Positions 34,887-43,609 of a DNA stretch of 64,000 bases are shown one piece after another. Below the pieces are notes generated by a model. That model made no database searches and was not told where the DNA came from. It saw nothing but the letters and a program-made list of their open reading frames with translations. The position numbers and the translations under genes were made by a program. Source of the stretch: Halopelagius inordinatus. Its GTDB lineage: Archaea; Halobacteriota; Halobacteria; Halobacteriales; Haloferacaceae. The stretch is taken from NCBI RefSeq assembly GCF_900113245.1, contig NZ_FOOQ01000001.1:1054001-1118000 (forward strand), read 5' to 3'. The stretch's first letter is position 1, and each line of letters starts with the position of its first letter.

Positions 34887-36794
34887 CTATTCGTCGCGAG
34901 CGTCCGCCACCGGAAGCGTGAAGGAGAACGTCGTCCCCTCGCCGGGGGTAGAGTCGACCCAGATGTCGCCGCCGTGGCGTTCGACGATGCGCTGACAGAG
35001 CGTGAGGCCGAGACCGGTCCCGGGGTGTTCGTCTCGCGTGTGGAGGCGTTCGAACACCCGAAAGATGCGCTCTTGGTCCTCGGAGTCGATGCCGATTCCT
35101 TCGTCTCGGACCGAGAGACGCCACACATCGCCCGCCCGTTCGGCCGAGACGTCGATGTGGGGCGGTTCGTCGCCGCTGTAGTTTATCGCGTTGCTCAGGA
35201 GGTTCTGAAACACCTGCCGCAGTTGCCCCTCGTCCCCGAGGACGCGGGGCAGGTTCTCCCGTTCGACGACGGCGTCCGACTCTTCGACCCGCATCTGCAT
35301 GTCGGTGAGAACGTCGTCGAGAACCGCGTCCAACTCGGTCGGTTCGAAGGGGTCGCCCTGCGTCTCCACTCGCGAGTACTGAAGCAGGCCGTCTATCATC
35401 TCGCGCATCCGCTCTGCGCCGTCGACGGCGTACTCGATGAACTCCTCGCCGTCCTCGTCGAGCGCGTCGGCGTAGCGCTTCTCGACGAGTTGCAGATAGC
35501 TCGTGACCATCCGCAGCGGTTCTTTCAGGTCGTGAGACGCGGCGTAGGCGAACTGCTCTAACCGGTCGTTGGACGCTTCGAGACGCCGCTGAATCTCCTT
35601 TCGCTCGCTGATATCCCGCCCGAGGCCCACCACCACCGGGTTTCCGTCGGGGTCGTCCAACCTCGTCGCGACGAACTCGTAGGGGATGCGTTCGTCGCGT
35701 TTCGTCAGGATGTTCGCCTCCACGCGCACACTTCCCCTCTCGAAGCACTCCGCCATCGCGTCGGCGATGGTCACCCGCGCGTCCTCGTCGAAGAATTCCA
35801 GCGTCTGCATGGACTCGATTTCGTCTCGTTCGTACCCCGTCACCTCGCGCAGGCTCCGGTTCCACCGCTGTAGGTTCCCCCCGGAATCGATGACGTAGAA
35901 CACGTCGTCGATGGCGTTGAGAAGGTTCGAGGTGTACTCTTTGTACTGTCTGAGTCGCTTCTCGCGCTCTTCGAGCGCTCGCTTGGCCTCCTTTCGGGGC
36001 GAGATATCCCGGAACAGTCCGACGAAGTACCGTTCGCCGTTGTACCGGAAGTCGTTGAACGAGATACCGAGGGGCACCTCGTGGCCCTCTTTGTGGTGGG
36101 CGGGGAGTTCGACGTACTCCCAGTCGATGTTTCGCACCCCCGTTTCGAGATACCGGTTCAACGCGCTCAGGTGGGCGTCGCGGAGGCGTTCGGGGATGAT
36201 ACTGAGTTTGCTTCCCCCGACGAGTTCCGACGCCGGATATCCGAGGATTCGTTCGACCGCCGGGTTCGCGTACTGAATCTCGCTGTCGGAGTCGAGGAGG
36301 ATAATCCCGTCGGGGATGGCGTCGGCGAGTGCCACGAACGCCTTCGCCGAGGGGTCCGTCTCGACGGGTTGCAGGTCGTCTCTCTCGGAGAGGTCTGCCT
36401 CTGCGTCTCGGTTCGGCTGACGGTAGCAGACACCGACGAAGGCGTAGTCGTCTCCGTCAACCACCGTCTCGAAGTGGACTTCGCAGGCGACGACGTCGCC
36501 GTCCGCAGTCTCGAACGGGAGCGTCAGCGTCGTCGAACGGCCGTCCGTGGGCGCTTCGGTCAGTAGAGACCGCAGAGACCGAGGGGCGGTGACGAGGACG
36601 TCCGCAAACGAGTTCCCGAGTAGCGTCTCCCGGGACCACCCGGTCAACTCCGTGAACGGTTCGTTGACCGTGGCTATCGCGCCGTCCGGCGCGAGGTGAA
36701 CGACTCCGATACTCGCCCGCGTCAGTAGTGAGGCGATGTGCTGCGTGGCGTCGGAGGCGCCGTCCGACGGCGGCAGGTCGTTTGAATGACCCAT
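34887..36794 (-). CDS. PAS sensor histidine kinase
   Basis: This soluble three-PAS histidine kinase has 635 residues. PAS A is at about 14-125 (ASIGVVHLAPDGAIATVNE), PAS B at 148-265 (DAIPDGIILLDSDSEIQYANP) and PAS C at 285-400 (NAIDDVFYVIDSGGNLQRWN). HisKA has FAYAASHDLKEP with phospho-acceptor His421. The HATPase has NLLSNAINYSGDE, DEGIGIDSED and GTGLGLTLCQ. From the His box to the end it is almost identical to the kinase at 11840. No response regulator is adjacent. The ATG at 36794 is set by a TATA-like GGCTTATTGC (minus) about 27 nt upstream. Confidence 0.92.
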   Translation of the reverse strand: MGHSNDLPPSDGASDATQHIASLLTRASIGVVHLAPDGAIATVNEPFTELTGWSRETLLGNSFADVLVTAPRSLRSLLTEAPTDGRSTTLTLPFETADGDVVACEVHFETVVDGDDYAFVGVCYRQPNRDAEADLSERDDLQPVETDPSAKAFVALADAIPDGIILLDSDSEIQYANPAVERILGYPASELVGGSKLSIIPERLRDAHLSALNRYLETGVRNIDWEYVELPAHHKEGHEVPLGISFNDFRYNGERYFVGLFRDISPRKEAKRALEEREKRLRQYKEYTSNLLNAIDDVFYVIDSGGNLQRWNRSLREVTGYERDEIESMQTLEFFDEDARVTIADAMAECFERGSVRVEANILTKRDERIPYEFVATRLDDPDGNPVVVGLGRDISERKEIQRRLEASNDRLEQFAYAASHDLKEPLRMVTSYLQLVEKRYADALDEDGEEFIEYAVDGAERMREMIDGLLQYSRVETQGDPFEPTELDAVLDDVLTDMQMRVEESDAVVERENLPRVLGDEGQLRQVFQNLLSNAINYSGDEPPHIDVSAERAGDVWRLSVRDEGIGIDSEDQERIFRVFERLHTRDEHPGTGLGLTLCQRIVERHGGDIWVDSTPGEGTTFSFTLPVADARDE

Positions 36795-36900
36795 CGACCG
36801 GTGATAGATGGGTGAGAGCAATAAGCCGTGTCGTTTTCGCGGTGGGAGTCGGGCGGATAATCGAAGAGAGTCGGTCGCACCGCCGTCGGTCCCGTCCGGT

Positions 36901-37743
36901 TCACCGGCGGCCGAGCAGACGCTTCCAGATGGACCGCGACGACGGCCGTTCGGTCAAAAGCACTGGCGTATCGAGGCTGTGGATGGCGTCGAACGTCAGC
37001 GACCCGCGAACGATGCGCGACAGCAGTCCCCGGTCCGTCGCTCCGATTATCACCAAACTGTAGTCGTCGCCGAGACGCCCGAGCACCGAGTCCACGTCTC
37101 CGGTTTCGACGAGTTTCTCTGCGCCCGACAGTCCGTGGTCGCTGGCCCACTCGCGCAGGAAGTCGTGTCCGACTTCCTCGTCCGTCGAGTCGGCGACGTG
37201 AAGCAGCGAGATATCGACGCCCACGCTCTCCTGTAGGGCGCAAGCGACTTCCCCCGAGAGGTCCGAAGAGGGGCTCTCGTCGACGGGGACGAGTACGTCC
37301 GAAATATCGACTTCTTGGCCGTCCAACACCAGAAAGTCACACGGGAGACGGTGCGTCTGTTCGTCTAAGGTGTCCTCGGATCGACCGCCCGCGAACTGCG
37401 TTCCCTCGTAGCCCATCACCACCGTGTCGGCACCGGAGGCCTCTATGGCGTCGAACAGCCCCTCGAACCCGTGGTGCGAGAGGATGGTCTCGGTCTCTAT
37501 CGGAACGTCGAACGCCTCGGCGTCCGCTTTCGCCGCCGCGAGGAGGCTCTTCGAGGAGTCGCCGATTCGGTCTTTGTTCTCGGCGGCGGCGTCGAGTGGC
37601 GTCTCGTCGGGGACGGTGACGATGTGCGTCGCGAGCACTCGGCCGCCCTCGTGTTGGGCGAGTGCCCCGGCGAGCGCTATGAGCGTGCTCTCGGTCCGCG
37701 GATTCGCCAAGACAACCATAATCGTCGGGTCGTCGCCGTTCAT
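36901..37743 (-). CDS. universal stress protein, tandem UspA domains
   Basis: This 280-residue cytoplasmic protein has two Usp folds. The first starts PTIMVVLANPRTESTLIALA and ends TVVMGYEGTQFAGGRSEDTLDEQTHRLPCDFLVLD. The second starts ISDVLVPVDESPSSDLSGE and ends SLVIIGATDRGLLSRIVRGS. The second has a G-A-T-x-R-G-L-x(4)-G-S pattern close to the G-2x-G-9x-G-S/T ATP-binding motif; in the first it is degraded. Fused Usp pairs are common in haloarchaea and may sense nucleotides under stress. It lies 106 nt downstream of the PAS kinase start, on the same strand but not obviously coupled. Confidence 0.85.
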   Translation of the reverse strand: MNGDDPTIMVVLANPRTESTLIALAGALAQHEGGRVLATHIVTVPDETPLDAAAENKDRIGDSSKSLLAAAKADAEAFDVPIETETILSHHGFEGLFDAIEASGADTVVMGYEGTQFAGGRSEDTLDEQTHRLPCDFLVLDGQEVDISDVLVPVDESPSSDLSGEVACALQESVGVDISLLHVADSTDEEVGHDFLREWASDHGLSGAEKLVETGDVDSVLGRLGDDYSLVIIGATDRGLLSRIVRGSLTFDAIHSLDTPVLLTERPSSRSIWKRLLGRR

Positions 37744-38132
37744 CTGTTCGCGTTCGCTCCCGGACGGTTCGCGCTCGGATCTCTCTCGCGTCCGACCGGA
37801 GGGCGGACGTAAGCGAGCAGGTCCCGCGTCTCGCTCGTGACGTCGCTATTCATACAGGACGGTAGGTGTATCCTCGGATAAGAGTGTGTGCATAGTGGAC
37901 CACCCGGAGGCGGGTCCGGTCCCCGTCGGACGGAGCGAGAGGACTGTATTTCGCGAATCGGTACACCCGTAAGCGAACGCAGCGGTCGAGTGGGACTCCG
38001 GAACGCGTGCGAACCGACCGAGACGAGGAGAACGGGCGTGGCGGGATTCGAACCTCGGTCGCTCACTGGGTTCGCTCCCTGATTCGAGTCGCGAACGGTG
38101 TGTTCTCGGTCTCGCTTCGCTCGACACGAGAA
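37744..38132. other. intergenic region with a partial tRNA-Arg copy
   Basis: These 389 nt are gene-free, between the stress protein start and tRNA-Arg. The only recognisable content is a 27-bp exact copy of the tRNA 3' end and flank at 38028-38054, followed by a repetitive TTCGCT-rich stretch (38055-38125) that can fold. Frames crossing it are antisense-like and not credible genes. Confidence 0.55.
38028..38054. repeat. direct repeat of tRNA-Arg 3' end (copy 1)
   Basis: These 27 bases are identical to 38128-38154, exactly 100 bp apart. They contain the T arm and 3' acceptor strand of tRNA-Arg (minus strand) and three flanking bases. This is the shape of an attachment-site pair left by a tRNA-targeting integrase, but no integrase or cargo remains. 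Confidence 0.7.
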
Positions 38133-38205
38133 CGGGCGTGGCGGGATTCGAACCCGCGATCGAGAGGTTAGGAACCTCTCGCCCTGTCCACTAGGCCACA
38201 CGCCC
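38133..38205 (-). tRNA. tRNA-Arg(CCT)
   Basis: The minus-strand cloverleaf of 73 nt has acceptor GGGCGTG paired with CACGCCC and discriminator G, D arm GCC..GGC, anticodon arm AGAGG-TTCCTAA-CCTCT with anticodon CCT, and T arm GCGGG-TTCGAAT-CCCGC. A TATA-like TGTTTTAGCC (minus, 38228-38237) lies about 27 nt upstream. Confidence 0.96.
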
Positions 38206-38278
38206 TCGCCGGTGGCTACGAGAACGTCGGCTAAAACAGGTGTGATTCGAAAAGACCGCGGGCGGAGAAGGGAACTGC

Positions 38279-38545
38279 TCAGTTGGTCTCGGTCGAGGTG
38301 GACGTAGACGTCGACGTCTCGGTTCCGGTCTCCTCGTCCTCCTCGTCGTCGCCTTGCTCCATCTCCTTCAGCTCCTCTTCGATTTCGTTGCGTCCGCGTT
38401 GGAACTCGCCCATCGCCTGCCCCGTCGAACGGGCAAGTTTGGGAATCTTGTTCGCGCCGAACAGCAACACGAGGACGAGCAGGACGATGAGCAGTTCCGG
38501 CCCGCCAGGTATCCCCGGGAACAGGGGGGTAATGATCGATGACAT
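38279..38545 (-). CDS. tatA: Sec-independent (Tat) translocase subunit TatA
   Basis: This 88-residue TatA/E protein forms the pore ring of the twin-arginine pathway, which exports most haloarchaeal secreted proteins. A short N-terminus MSSIITPLFPGIPGG leads to one membrane helix ELLIVLLVLVLLF, then the hinge and amphipathic helix GANKIPKLARSTGQAMGEFQ, the TatA hallmark. The acidic tail ends in a Thr/Ser/Glu repeat TETSTSTSTSTETN. The ATG at 38545 is supported by a TATA-like CCTATAATC (minus) about 28 nt upstream. TatC is not in the window. Several window proteins (halocyanin, phosphatase, glycerophosphodiesterase, FxLYD protein) need this pathway. Confidence 0.95.
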   Translation of the reverse strand: MSSIITPLFPGIPGGPELLIVLLVLVLLFGANKIPKLARSTGQAMGEFQRGRNEIEEELKEMEQGDDEEDEETGTETSTSTSTSTETN

Positions 38546-38878
38546 CACTACCAAATCTTAACCTAGTCGCGATTATAGGCTTTTTGCTCCCTTAGCGACA
38601 CCGTTATCCGAATATTCTCTGCCTATCGACGACGTAACGGGCGTTTCAGCGCGTATAACGACGATGTATCGGTTCACAGCCCGGGCGGGGGGGTTCGGCC
38701 GTCGAAGGGACCGGGTCCGCGAGTAGAACGACCCCGACTCCGGCCGTCTGAGCGACGCGAACCGCGAGGGAATTCGGGCGTCTGGCATCTCGGGGATTTT
38801 CGAGTCGCGGAGTCGCCGCCCGAGGACGCCGCCGACACCCGGGAGGTATTTGCGCCTGGGCGACGAACGCCACGCCGC
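38546..38878. other. divergent intergenic region between tatA and the HD-domain gene
   Basis: In these 333 nt, 38546-38620 is AT-rich and carries the tatA promoter. 38844-38853 (GGTATTTGCG) is a plausible TATA box for the HD gene. The GC-rich middle holds no gene or repeat I can support. Confidence 0.5.
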
Positions 38879-39688
38879 ATGGATGCGACCGATAGTGACG
38901 ACGGTGGGCGCGAGTACGACGCGAGAGACGACCACGCCTACCCCGACGAGAAACTGAACGAGATACTCCCGGAACTTCTCGAAGACCCCGAGGTAATCAC
39001 GTATCTCGAAGCGCAGAACGTCAACGCGGTCACGCGGAAAGGATACAACGACCACGGCCCGAAGCACATCGAAATCGTCCGGAACCGGGCGCTTCGCCTC
39101 TACGACCTGTTGAAGGCGGGAGACGTCGAGTTCAACGGCGCGGCCGACCAAGGCCTCGAAGAGGCGGACGAACCGGTCATCGTCGCCCTCGCGGCGACGC
39201 TTCACGACATCGGACACATCGTCCACCGAGACGAACACGCGTACTACTCTATCCCCCTCGCCGCGGACTTCTTAGACCGATTCCTCCCGCAGTTCTACGA
39301 CACCCAAGACACGGTCCGGATGAAAGCGGAGGTGCTGCACGCCATCCTCTGTCACCACACCGAGGAGGACCCCCTCACGACCGAGGCGGGCGTCATCCGC
39401 ATCGCCGACGCCTTGGACATGGAACGCGGCCGGTCGCGCATCCCCTACGAGAAGGGCGGACGCGGCATCAACACGCTCTCCAGTCAGGCCATCGACAACG
39501 TCGCGCTCAAACCGGGCGACAGCAGGCCCGTCCTCGTCGAGATAGAGATGGTCAACGCCGCTGGCGTCTACCAGGTGGACAACCTCCTGAAGGCGAAACT
39601 CCACAATTCGACGCTCGAAGACTACGTCCGCATCGTCGCGGTCAACACGCGGGCCGAGGACCAACTGGTCGAGCGAATCGAACTGTAG
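38879..39688 (+). CDS. HD-domain phosphohydrolase-like protein
   Basis: This 269-residue soluble protein has an HD metal-dependent phosphohydrolase domain. An N-terminal helical segment NEILPELLEDPEVITYLEAQNV leads to the first ligand His in YNDHGPKHIEIV. The HD doublet is in AATLHDIGHIVHRDEHAYYSI near residue 110. Later His residues occur in VLHAILCHHTEED, with a final Asp in IADALDMERGRSRIPY. The C-terminal part KLHNSTLEDYVRIVAVNT is conserved in archaeal members. Such proteins may hydrolyse nucleotides or cyclic nucleotides, but the substrate is unknown. It is monocistronic, convergent with the MscS gene (30 nt gap). Confidence 0.85.
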   Translation: MDATDSDDGGREYDARDDHAYPDEKLNEILPELLEDPEVITYLEAQNVNAVTRKGYNDHGPKHIEIVRNRALRLYDLLKAGDVEFNGAADQGLEEADEPVIVALAATLHDIGHIVHRDEHAYYSIPLAADFLDRFLPQFYDTQDTVRMKAEVLHAILCHHTEEDPLTTEAGVIRIADALDMERGRSRIPYEKGGRGINTLSSQAIDNVALKPGDSRPVLVEIEMVNAAGVYQVDNLLKAKLHNSTLEDYVRIVAVNTRAEDQLVERIEL

Positions 39689-39718
39689 AACGTCGGTCGA
39701 AAACTTCCCGCTCGCCGT

Positions 39719-40639
39719 TCAGTCGTCCGCGCCGGCGCCGAGCGACTCGGAGTCGGAGATGGTCAGGTTGCCGCCGACCGTCCGGTTCGGATACGGGATG
39801 TCGATGCCCGCGTCGTCGAACCGCTGTTTCACCCGTTGGACGTATTTTCCGCGCGTCTTCACGAAGTCCGAGCGACTCGGACTCGCTATCCAAACGCGCG
39901 ACGTGAGCGTCACGGAGGAGTCGCCGAGTTCGGTCAGTCGCACCGACGGCGCGGGGTCGTCGAGGATGTCGGGGTCGGATTCGGCCTCCTCGACGATTAT
40001 CTCCGTCGCGGCGTCGATGTCGTCGTCGTAGCCGATGCCGAACGGCACCTGCAGGCGGAGTTTGTCCTTCGCGACGGGATTTTTGATGACGCCGTCTGTC
40101 AGTTGCGAGTTCGGCACCGTCAACAGTTCGTTGTCGAACGTCCGAACGCGCGTGACGCGGAAACTGATGTCCTCGACGACGCCGGAGTTTCCGTCCCACT
40201 CTATCCAATCGCCGATGCGGAACGGCTTGTCGGTGAAGATGAACACGCCAGCGACGAAGTTCTGAAGGACGTCTTGCAACGCCAGACCGATTGCGAGGGT
40301 CGCCGCCGCGGCGATGGTCGCGACGGACTGCAGGAAGTTCGGGAATCCTGCGGCGGCCAACGCGACGGTCAAGGCCGCGAAGATGACGACGACGCCGACG
40401 ATTCGCATGAGCGGTTTCTTCGCGTGCGCTTCGATTCCCCGTCGATTCATCACCCGCGAGAGAAGCGGAAGGAGGACGGCTTTCCCCGCGAGGTAGACGA
40501 CGGCGAACGCGACGACGAAGGAGATGGCCGACCCGATGATGTCCGCGAGTCCGACCGGGACGCCGAGGATATCCTGTAGCAACCGAGCGACGAACGTACT
40601 TCCGTCGGGCGTTTGGAGGGCGATTGCCGACGTACTCAT
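39719..40639 (-). CDS. small-conductance mechanosensitive channel (MscS family)
   Basis: This 306-residue MscS-type channel opens under membrane tension to release solutes on osmotic downshock. Three hydrophobic segments precede the pore helix: SAISFVVAFAVVYLAGKAVLL, IVGVVVIFAALTVALAAAG, and the Gly/Ala-rich TM3 AAAATLAIGLALQDVLQNFVAG (split here for length). The beta domain follows with KPFRIGDWIEWDGNSGVVEDISFRVT, typical MscS. Its ATG overlaps the stop of the CRM-domain gene upstream in an ATGA junction, so an RNA-binding protein and a channel are co-translated. Confidence 0.9.
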   Translation of the reverse strand: MSTSAIALQTPDGSTFVARLLQDILGVPVGLADIIGSAISFVVAFAVVYLAGKAVLLPLLSRVMNRRGIEAHAKKPLMRIVGVVVIFAALTVALAAAGFPNFLQSVATIAAAATLAIGLALQDVLQNFVAGVFIFTDKPFRIGDWIEWDGNSGVVEDISFRVTRVRTFDNELLTVPNSQLTDGVIKNPVAKDKLRLQVPFGIGYDDDIDAATEIIVEEAESDPDILDDPAPSVRLTELGDSSVTLTSRVWIASPSRSDFVKTRGKYVQRVKQRFDDAGIDIPYPNRTVGGNLTISDSESLGAGADD

Positions 40640-40884
40640 CGAGTGACCACGGCGGTGTTTCCTCGGGTCTCCACCACGTCTGCGTTCACCCGGTCCGCCA
40701 AGTCGTCCGCGAGTTCCTCGACCGACGTCCCGGCCCGCGCCGCGCGGAGGAACTTCACCTTCACGAGGTCCCTATCGCCCAGTTGATCCGAGAGTTCCTC
40801 TGTCACCGCGCCGATACCGCTCTTGCCGACCCACACCGTCACGTCGACGTCGTGCGCTCGCTTCCGGAGTTCCTGTCTGTCCAT
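40636..40884 (-). CDS. YhbY-type CRM-domain RNA-binding protein
   Basis: This 82-residue single CRM domain, an RNA-binding fold linked to ribosome assembly in bacteria and to intron splicing in plants, starts MDRQELRKRAHDVDVTVWVG. It contains the GxxG loop KSGIGAVTEELSDQL, then LVKVKFLRAARAG and a C-terminal strand VVETRGNTAVVTR. Full length for the family. It lies between Rnp4 upstream (57 nt) and MscS downstream (overlap). Proximity to the RNase P subunit gene fits a role in ribosome or tRNA maturation. Confidence 0.88.
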   Translation of the reverse strand: MDRQELRKRAHDVDVTVWVGKSGIGAVTEELSDQLGDRDLVKVKFLRAARAGTSVEELADDLADRVNADVVETRGNTAVVTR

Positions 40885-40941
40885 GTGCCACTTATCGGCC
40901 GGATACGTTTGAAGGTTAAGGGTGTGTGAACGTCCCGCCGA

Positions 40942-41217
40942 TCAATCGTGTGGGTACCGCTTCGTCGCGCCGCAGTCACACCGGACGACCACCCGTCCGG
41001 AGCGGAGTCGAACCCGAGCGTTGACGCCGGGTCGGAGGTAGACGTCGCAGTCGTCGCAGGTGTAGCGACGGAACGCCCGCGGGAGACCGGTCCGATTCCG
41101 TTCGGCGATGCGCCGCGCCAGACGGACGTACTCGCGGGACCGGTCGAACTCGCGGTTCGCCGTCGCCTCCCGCGCGAGTTCGTGCAGGCGTTCGATGCGT
41201 TCCGCCGCGATGCTCAT
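40942..41217 (-). CDS. rnp4: RNase P protein component 4
   Basis: This 91-residue protein subunit (Rpp21/Rpr2 family) of RNase P, the ribozyme that trims tRNA 5' leaders, starts MSIAAERIERLHELAREATA. Helices with the signature REYVRLARRIAERNRTGLPR are followed by a zinc ribbon made by YTCDDCDVYL and VRCDCGATKRYPH (four Cys). The ATG at 41217 gives the family N-terminus; the extension to 41295 is not conserved-looking. It heads a minus-strand run Rnp4, CRM protein, MscS. Confidence 0.92.
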   Translation of the reverse strand: MSIAAERIERLHELAREATANREFDRSREYVRLARRIAERNRTGLPRAFRRYTCDDCDVYLRPGVNARVRLRSGRVVVRCDCGATKRYPHD

Positions 41218-41324
41218 GGTCCGACGAGAGGGGCGCCCGACAAAGACGTTCCGTTCCGCCGTCTGTCGAACCGGCGTCGAAGTCGGTAGCGTCAAACCGT
41301 CGCCCCGAGAACCTCGGCGGCACC

Positions 41325-42422
41325 GTGAGTCTGCGCGCCCTCAACTATCTGGAACTCGAATCCGAACTGGACCGAAGCGGTATCGGAACGGCGACGGACC
41401 AGCAACGCGCGGCACTCTCTCGGACGGACGTGGACGTGGTCACGTCCCCGTGGCGCGGGGGGCATCCGGCGCGCGCGCCGTTCTCTGCGGCGGTCGGACG
41501 CGGACTGTTCCGCGATTACGACCTGGCCCACTGCAACCTCGTCGGGCCGGGGTCCGTGGCCGTCGCACGCCACGCCAAGCGCAACGACATCCCACTCGTC
41601 CTCCACACGCACGTCACCCGAGAGGACTTCGCCGAGTCGTTCCGCGGGTCCGAGGCCGTCGGTCCCCTCCTCGGCCGGTATCTCAGGTGGTTCTACTCGC
41701 AGGCCGACCTCGTTCTCTGTCCTTCGACGTACACGAAGCGCGTCCTCGAATCGTACCCCGTCGATGCACCCATCCTCCCGATGTCGAACGGCGTGGACGC
41801 GGAGTCGCTTGCGGGGTTCGAAGAGTTGCGCGCGGAGTACCGAAACCGGTACGAACTCGACGGGATGGCCGTCTTCGCCGTCGGAAACGTCTTCGAGCGA
41901 AAGGGCCTCACGACGTTCTGCGAACTCGCCGCAGAAACCGAATACGACTTCGCGTGGTTCGGACCGTACGACACCGGCCCGCACGCCTCGAAGACGGTCA
42001 GGCGGTGGGTGACGGACCCGCCGGAGAACGTCACCTTCACCGGGTGGATAGACGACATCCGCGGCGCGTTCGGCGCGGGCGACGTCTACCTGTTCCCGAC
42101 CAAAAACGAGAATCAGGGTATCGCCGTCCTCGAAGCGATGGCGTGCGGGAAGGCCGTCGTCCTGAGGGACATCCCCGTCTTCGAGGAGTTCTACACGCAC
42201 GGCCACGACTGCCTGAAGTGTTCGACGAGAGCGGAGTTCCGCCGCGCCCTCGAACTGTTGGCGCGAGACGAGGACCTGCGGCGGCGACTCGGAGAGAACG
42301 CCCGCGAGACGGCCGCGGAACACAGTCTCGACCGCGTGGGCGAGCGATTGGCGGCGGCGTACCGCGAGGCGTACGACGCGGAACGGGAGGGTCGGTCGGT
42401 GGACCTGTCGCGCCTGCGCTGA
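41325..42422 (+). CDS. GT4-family glycosyltransferase
   Basis: This 365-residue GT-B-fold retaining glycosyltransferase starts at a GTG: SLRALNYLELESELDRSGIG. The N-terminal acceptor domain has YDLAHCNLVGP and VLHTHVTREDFAES. The C-terminal donor domain has MSNGVDAE, AVGNVFERKGLTTF and the E-x7-E motif in TKNENQGIAVLEAMACGKAV. Nucleotide-sugar donors are usual, and acceptors may be lipids or glycans. It is followed 41 nt later by a second GT4 gene, so the pair probably builds one glycoconjugate, perhaps a glycolipid. It diverges from Rnp4. Confidence 0.85.
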   Translation: MSLRALNYLELESELDRSGIGTATDQQRAALSRTDVDVVTSPWRGGHPARAPFSAAVGRGLFRDYDLAHCNLVGPGSVAVARHAKRNDIPLVLHTHVTREDFAESFRGSEAVGPLLGRYLRWFYSQADLVLCPSTYTKRVLESYPVDAPILPMSNGVDAESLAGFEELRAEYRNRYELDGMAVFAVGNVFERKGLTTFCELAAETEYDFAWFGPYDTGPHASKTVRRWVTDPPENVTFTGWIDDIRGAFGAGDVYLFPTKNENQGIAVLEAMACGKAVVLRDIPVFEEFYTHGHDCLKCSTRAEFRRALELLARDEDLRRRLGENARETAAEHSLDRVGERLAAAYREAYDAEREGRSVDLSRLR

Positions 42423-42463
42423 AAGTCACAAGCGATTAAACGGTCAGTACCGAATCACGACCG

Positions 42464-43597
42464 ATGGAACCGGTCTCGGTCGCGGCCTTCACCGACACGT
42501 ACCTCCCGACCGTAAACGGCGTCACGTACACGATAGAGACGTGGCGCGATCACTGGCGGGAACGCGGCGGTCGTATGGACGTGGCCTACCCCGGAAGCGA
42601 CGGCTACGACCCCGAAGACGGAGAGCATCCCGTCCGGAGCGTCGCCTTTCCCTTCTACGACGGCTTCCGACTGGGCGTGCCGCGGGTCCCCGAGGCCGTT
42701 CGGGACGTCGGCCTCGTCCACGTCCACACGCCGTTCGCACTCGGTCTCAGCGGGATGCGACTCGCGCGGCGGAGAGACCTCCCTCTCGTCGCCTCCTACC
42801 ACACCCCGGTCGGCGAGTACGCGGACTACCTCACGTCGCGCGCTCGGATCGAATCCGGAATCGAGTCGCTCTCGGAACGGTACGAACGCTGGTTCTTCGA
42901 CCGGGCAGACGCCGTCGTCTGTCCGAGCGAAGACGCCTGTGAGCACCTCGTCTCGGAAGTCGGCGTCGAGACGGAGGTGACCGTCCTCTCGAACGGTATC
43001 GACGTAGAGCGGTTCGTCCCGACGGACGCCGCGGACTTTCGCGCGCGCTACGACCTGCCGGACGGACCCCTCCTCGGATACACCGGCCGACACGGCTACG
43101 AGAAGAATCTCGCGGAGTTCGTCCGCGCGGCGGCGGAACTGGACGTGACCCTCGTGTTCGGCGGCGACGGTCCCGCGCGGGACGAACTCGAATCGCTCGC
43201 GAGCGAACTGGGCGTGGACGCCCGCTTTCTCGGCTTTCTCCCGCGCGAGGAACTGCCCGCCTTCTACTCGGCGCTCGACGCGTTCGTCTTCCCGAGTCCC
43301 GTCGAGACGCAGGGGCTGGTCGCGTTGGAGGCCAACGCCTGCGGGACGCCGGTCGTCGGCGCCGACGAGGGTGCGCTCTCGGACACCGTCGTCGACGGCG
43401 TGACGGGCTACCACTACGACTACGGCGACGCGCCGGGCTGTCGCGACGCCATCCGCCGGGTGCTGGACGAACGCGAGGCGCTCTCGGAGGCATGTCTGCT
43501 GCGACGGGACGAACTCAGCGTCGAACGCGCGGTGGACGAACTGGAGACGCTGTACGGACGGGTGTCGTCGACGAAAAACGAGACGAGTCGCCGGTAG
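42464..43597 (+). CDS. GT4-family glycosyltransferase (glycolipid-synthase-like)
   Basis: This 377-residue GT-B glycosyltransferase starts MEPVSVAAFTDTYLPTVNGV. TDTYLP-NGV with VHVHTPFALGLSG and SYHTPVGEYADYL is the N-terminal pattern of diacylglycerol glucosyltransferase and SQD2-like enzymes. The donor side shows LSNGIDVERF, LLGYTGRHGYEKNL and the E-x7-E region VETQGLVALEANACGTPVVG. It may thus glycosylate a membrane lipid such as archaetidylglycerol or diphytanylglycerol; that is inference from family resemblance. It is on the same strand as the preceding GT4 gene and is convergent with the Gly/Met-rich gene (12 nt). Confidence 0.87.
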   Translation: MEPVSVAAFTDTYLPTVNGVTYTIETWRDHWRERGGRMDVAYPGSDGYDPEDGEHPVRSVAFPFYDGFRLGVPRVPEAVRDVGLVHVHTPFALGLSGMRLARRRDLPLVASYHTPVGEYADYLTSRARIESGIESLSERYERWFFDRADAVVCPSEDACEHLVSEVGVETEVTVLSNGIDVERFVPTDAADFRARYDLPDGPLLGYTGRHGYEKNLAEFVRAAAELDVTLVFGGDGPARDELESLASELGVDARFLGFLPREELPAFYSALDAFVFPSPVETQGLVALEANACGTPVVGADEGALSDTVVDGVTGYHYDYGDAPGCRDAIRRVLDEREALSEACLLRRDELSVERAVDELETLYGRVSSTKNETSRR

Positions 43598-43609
43598 GCG
43601 AACGCGGGT

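Noticed and set aside
37740-38201. Frames through the tRNA-Arg flank
   Set aside because: They read across the tRNA and its repeat copy and contain no family-like sequence.
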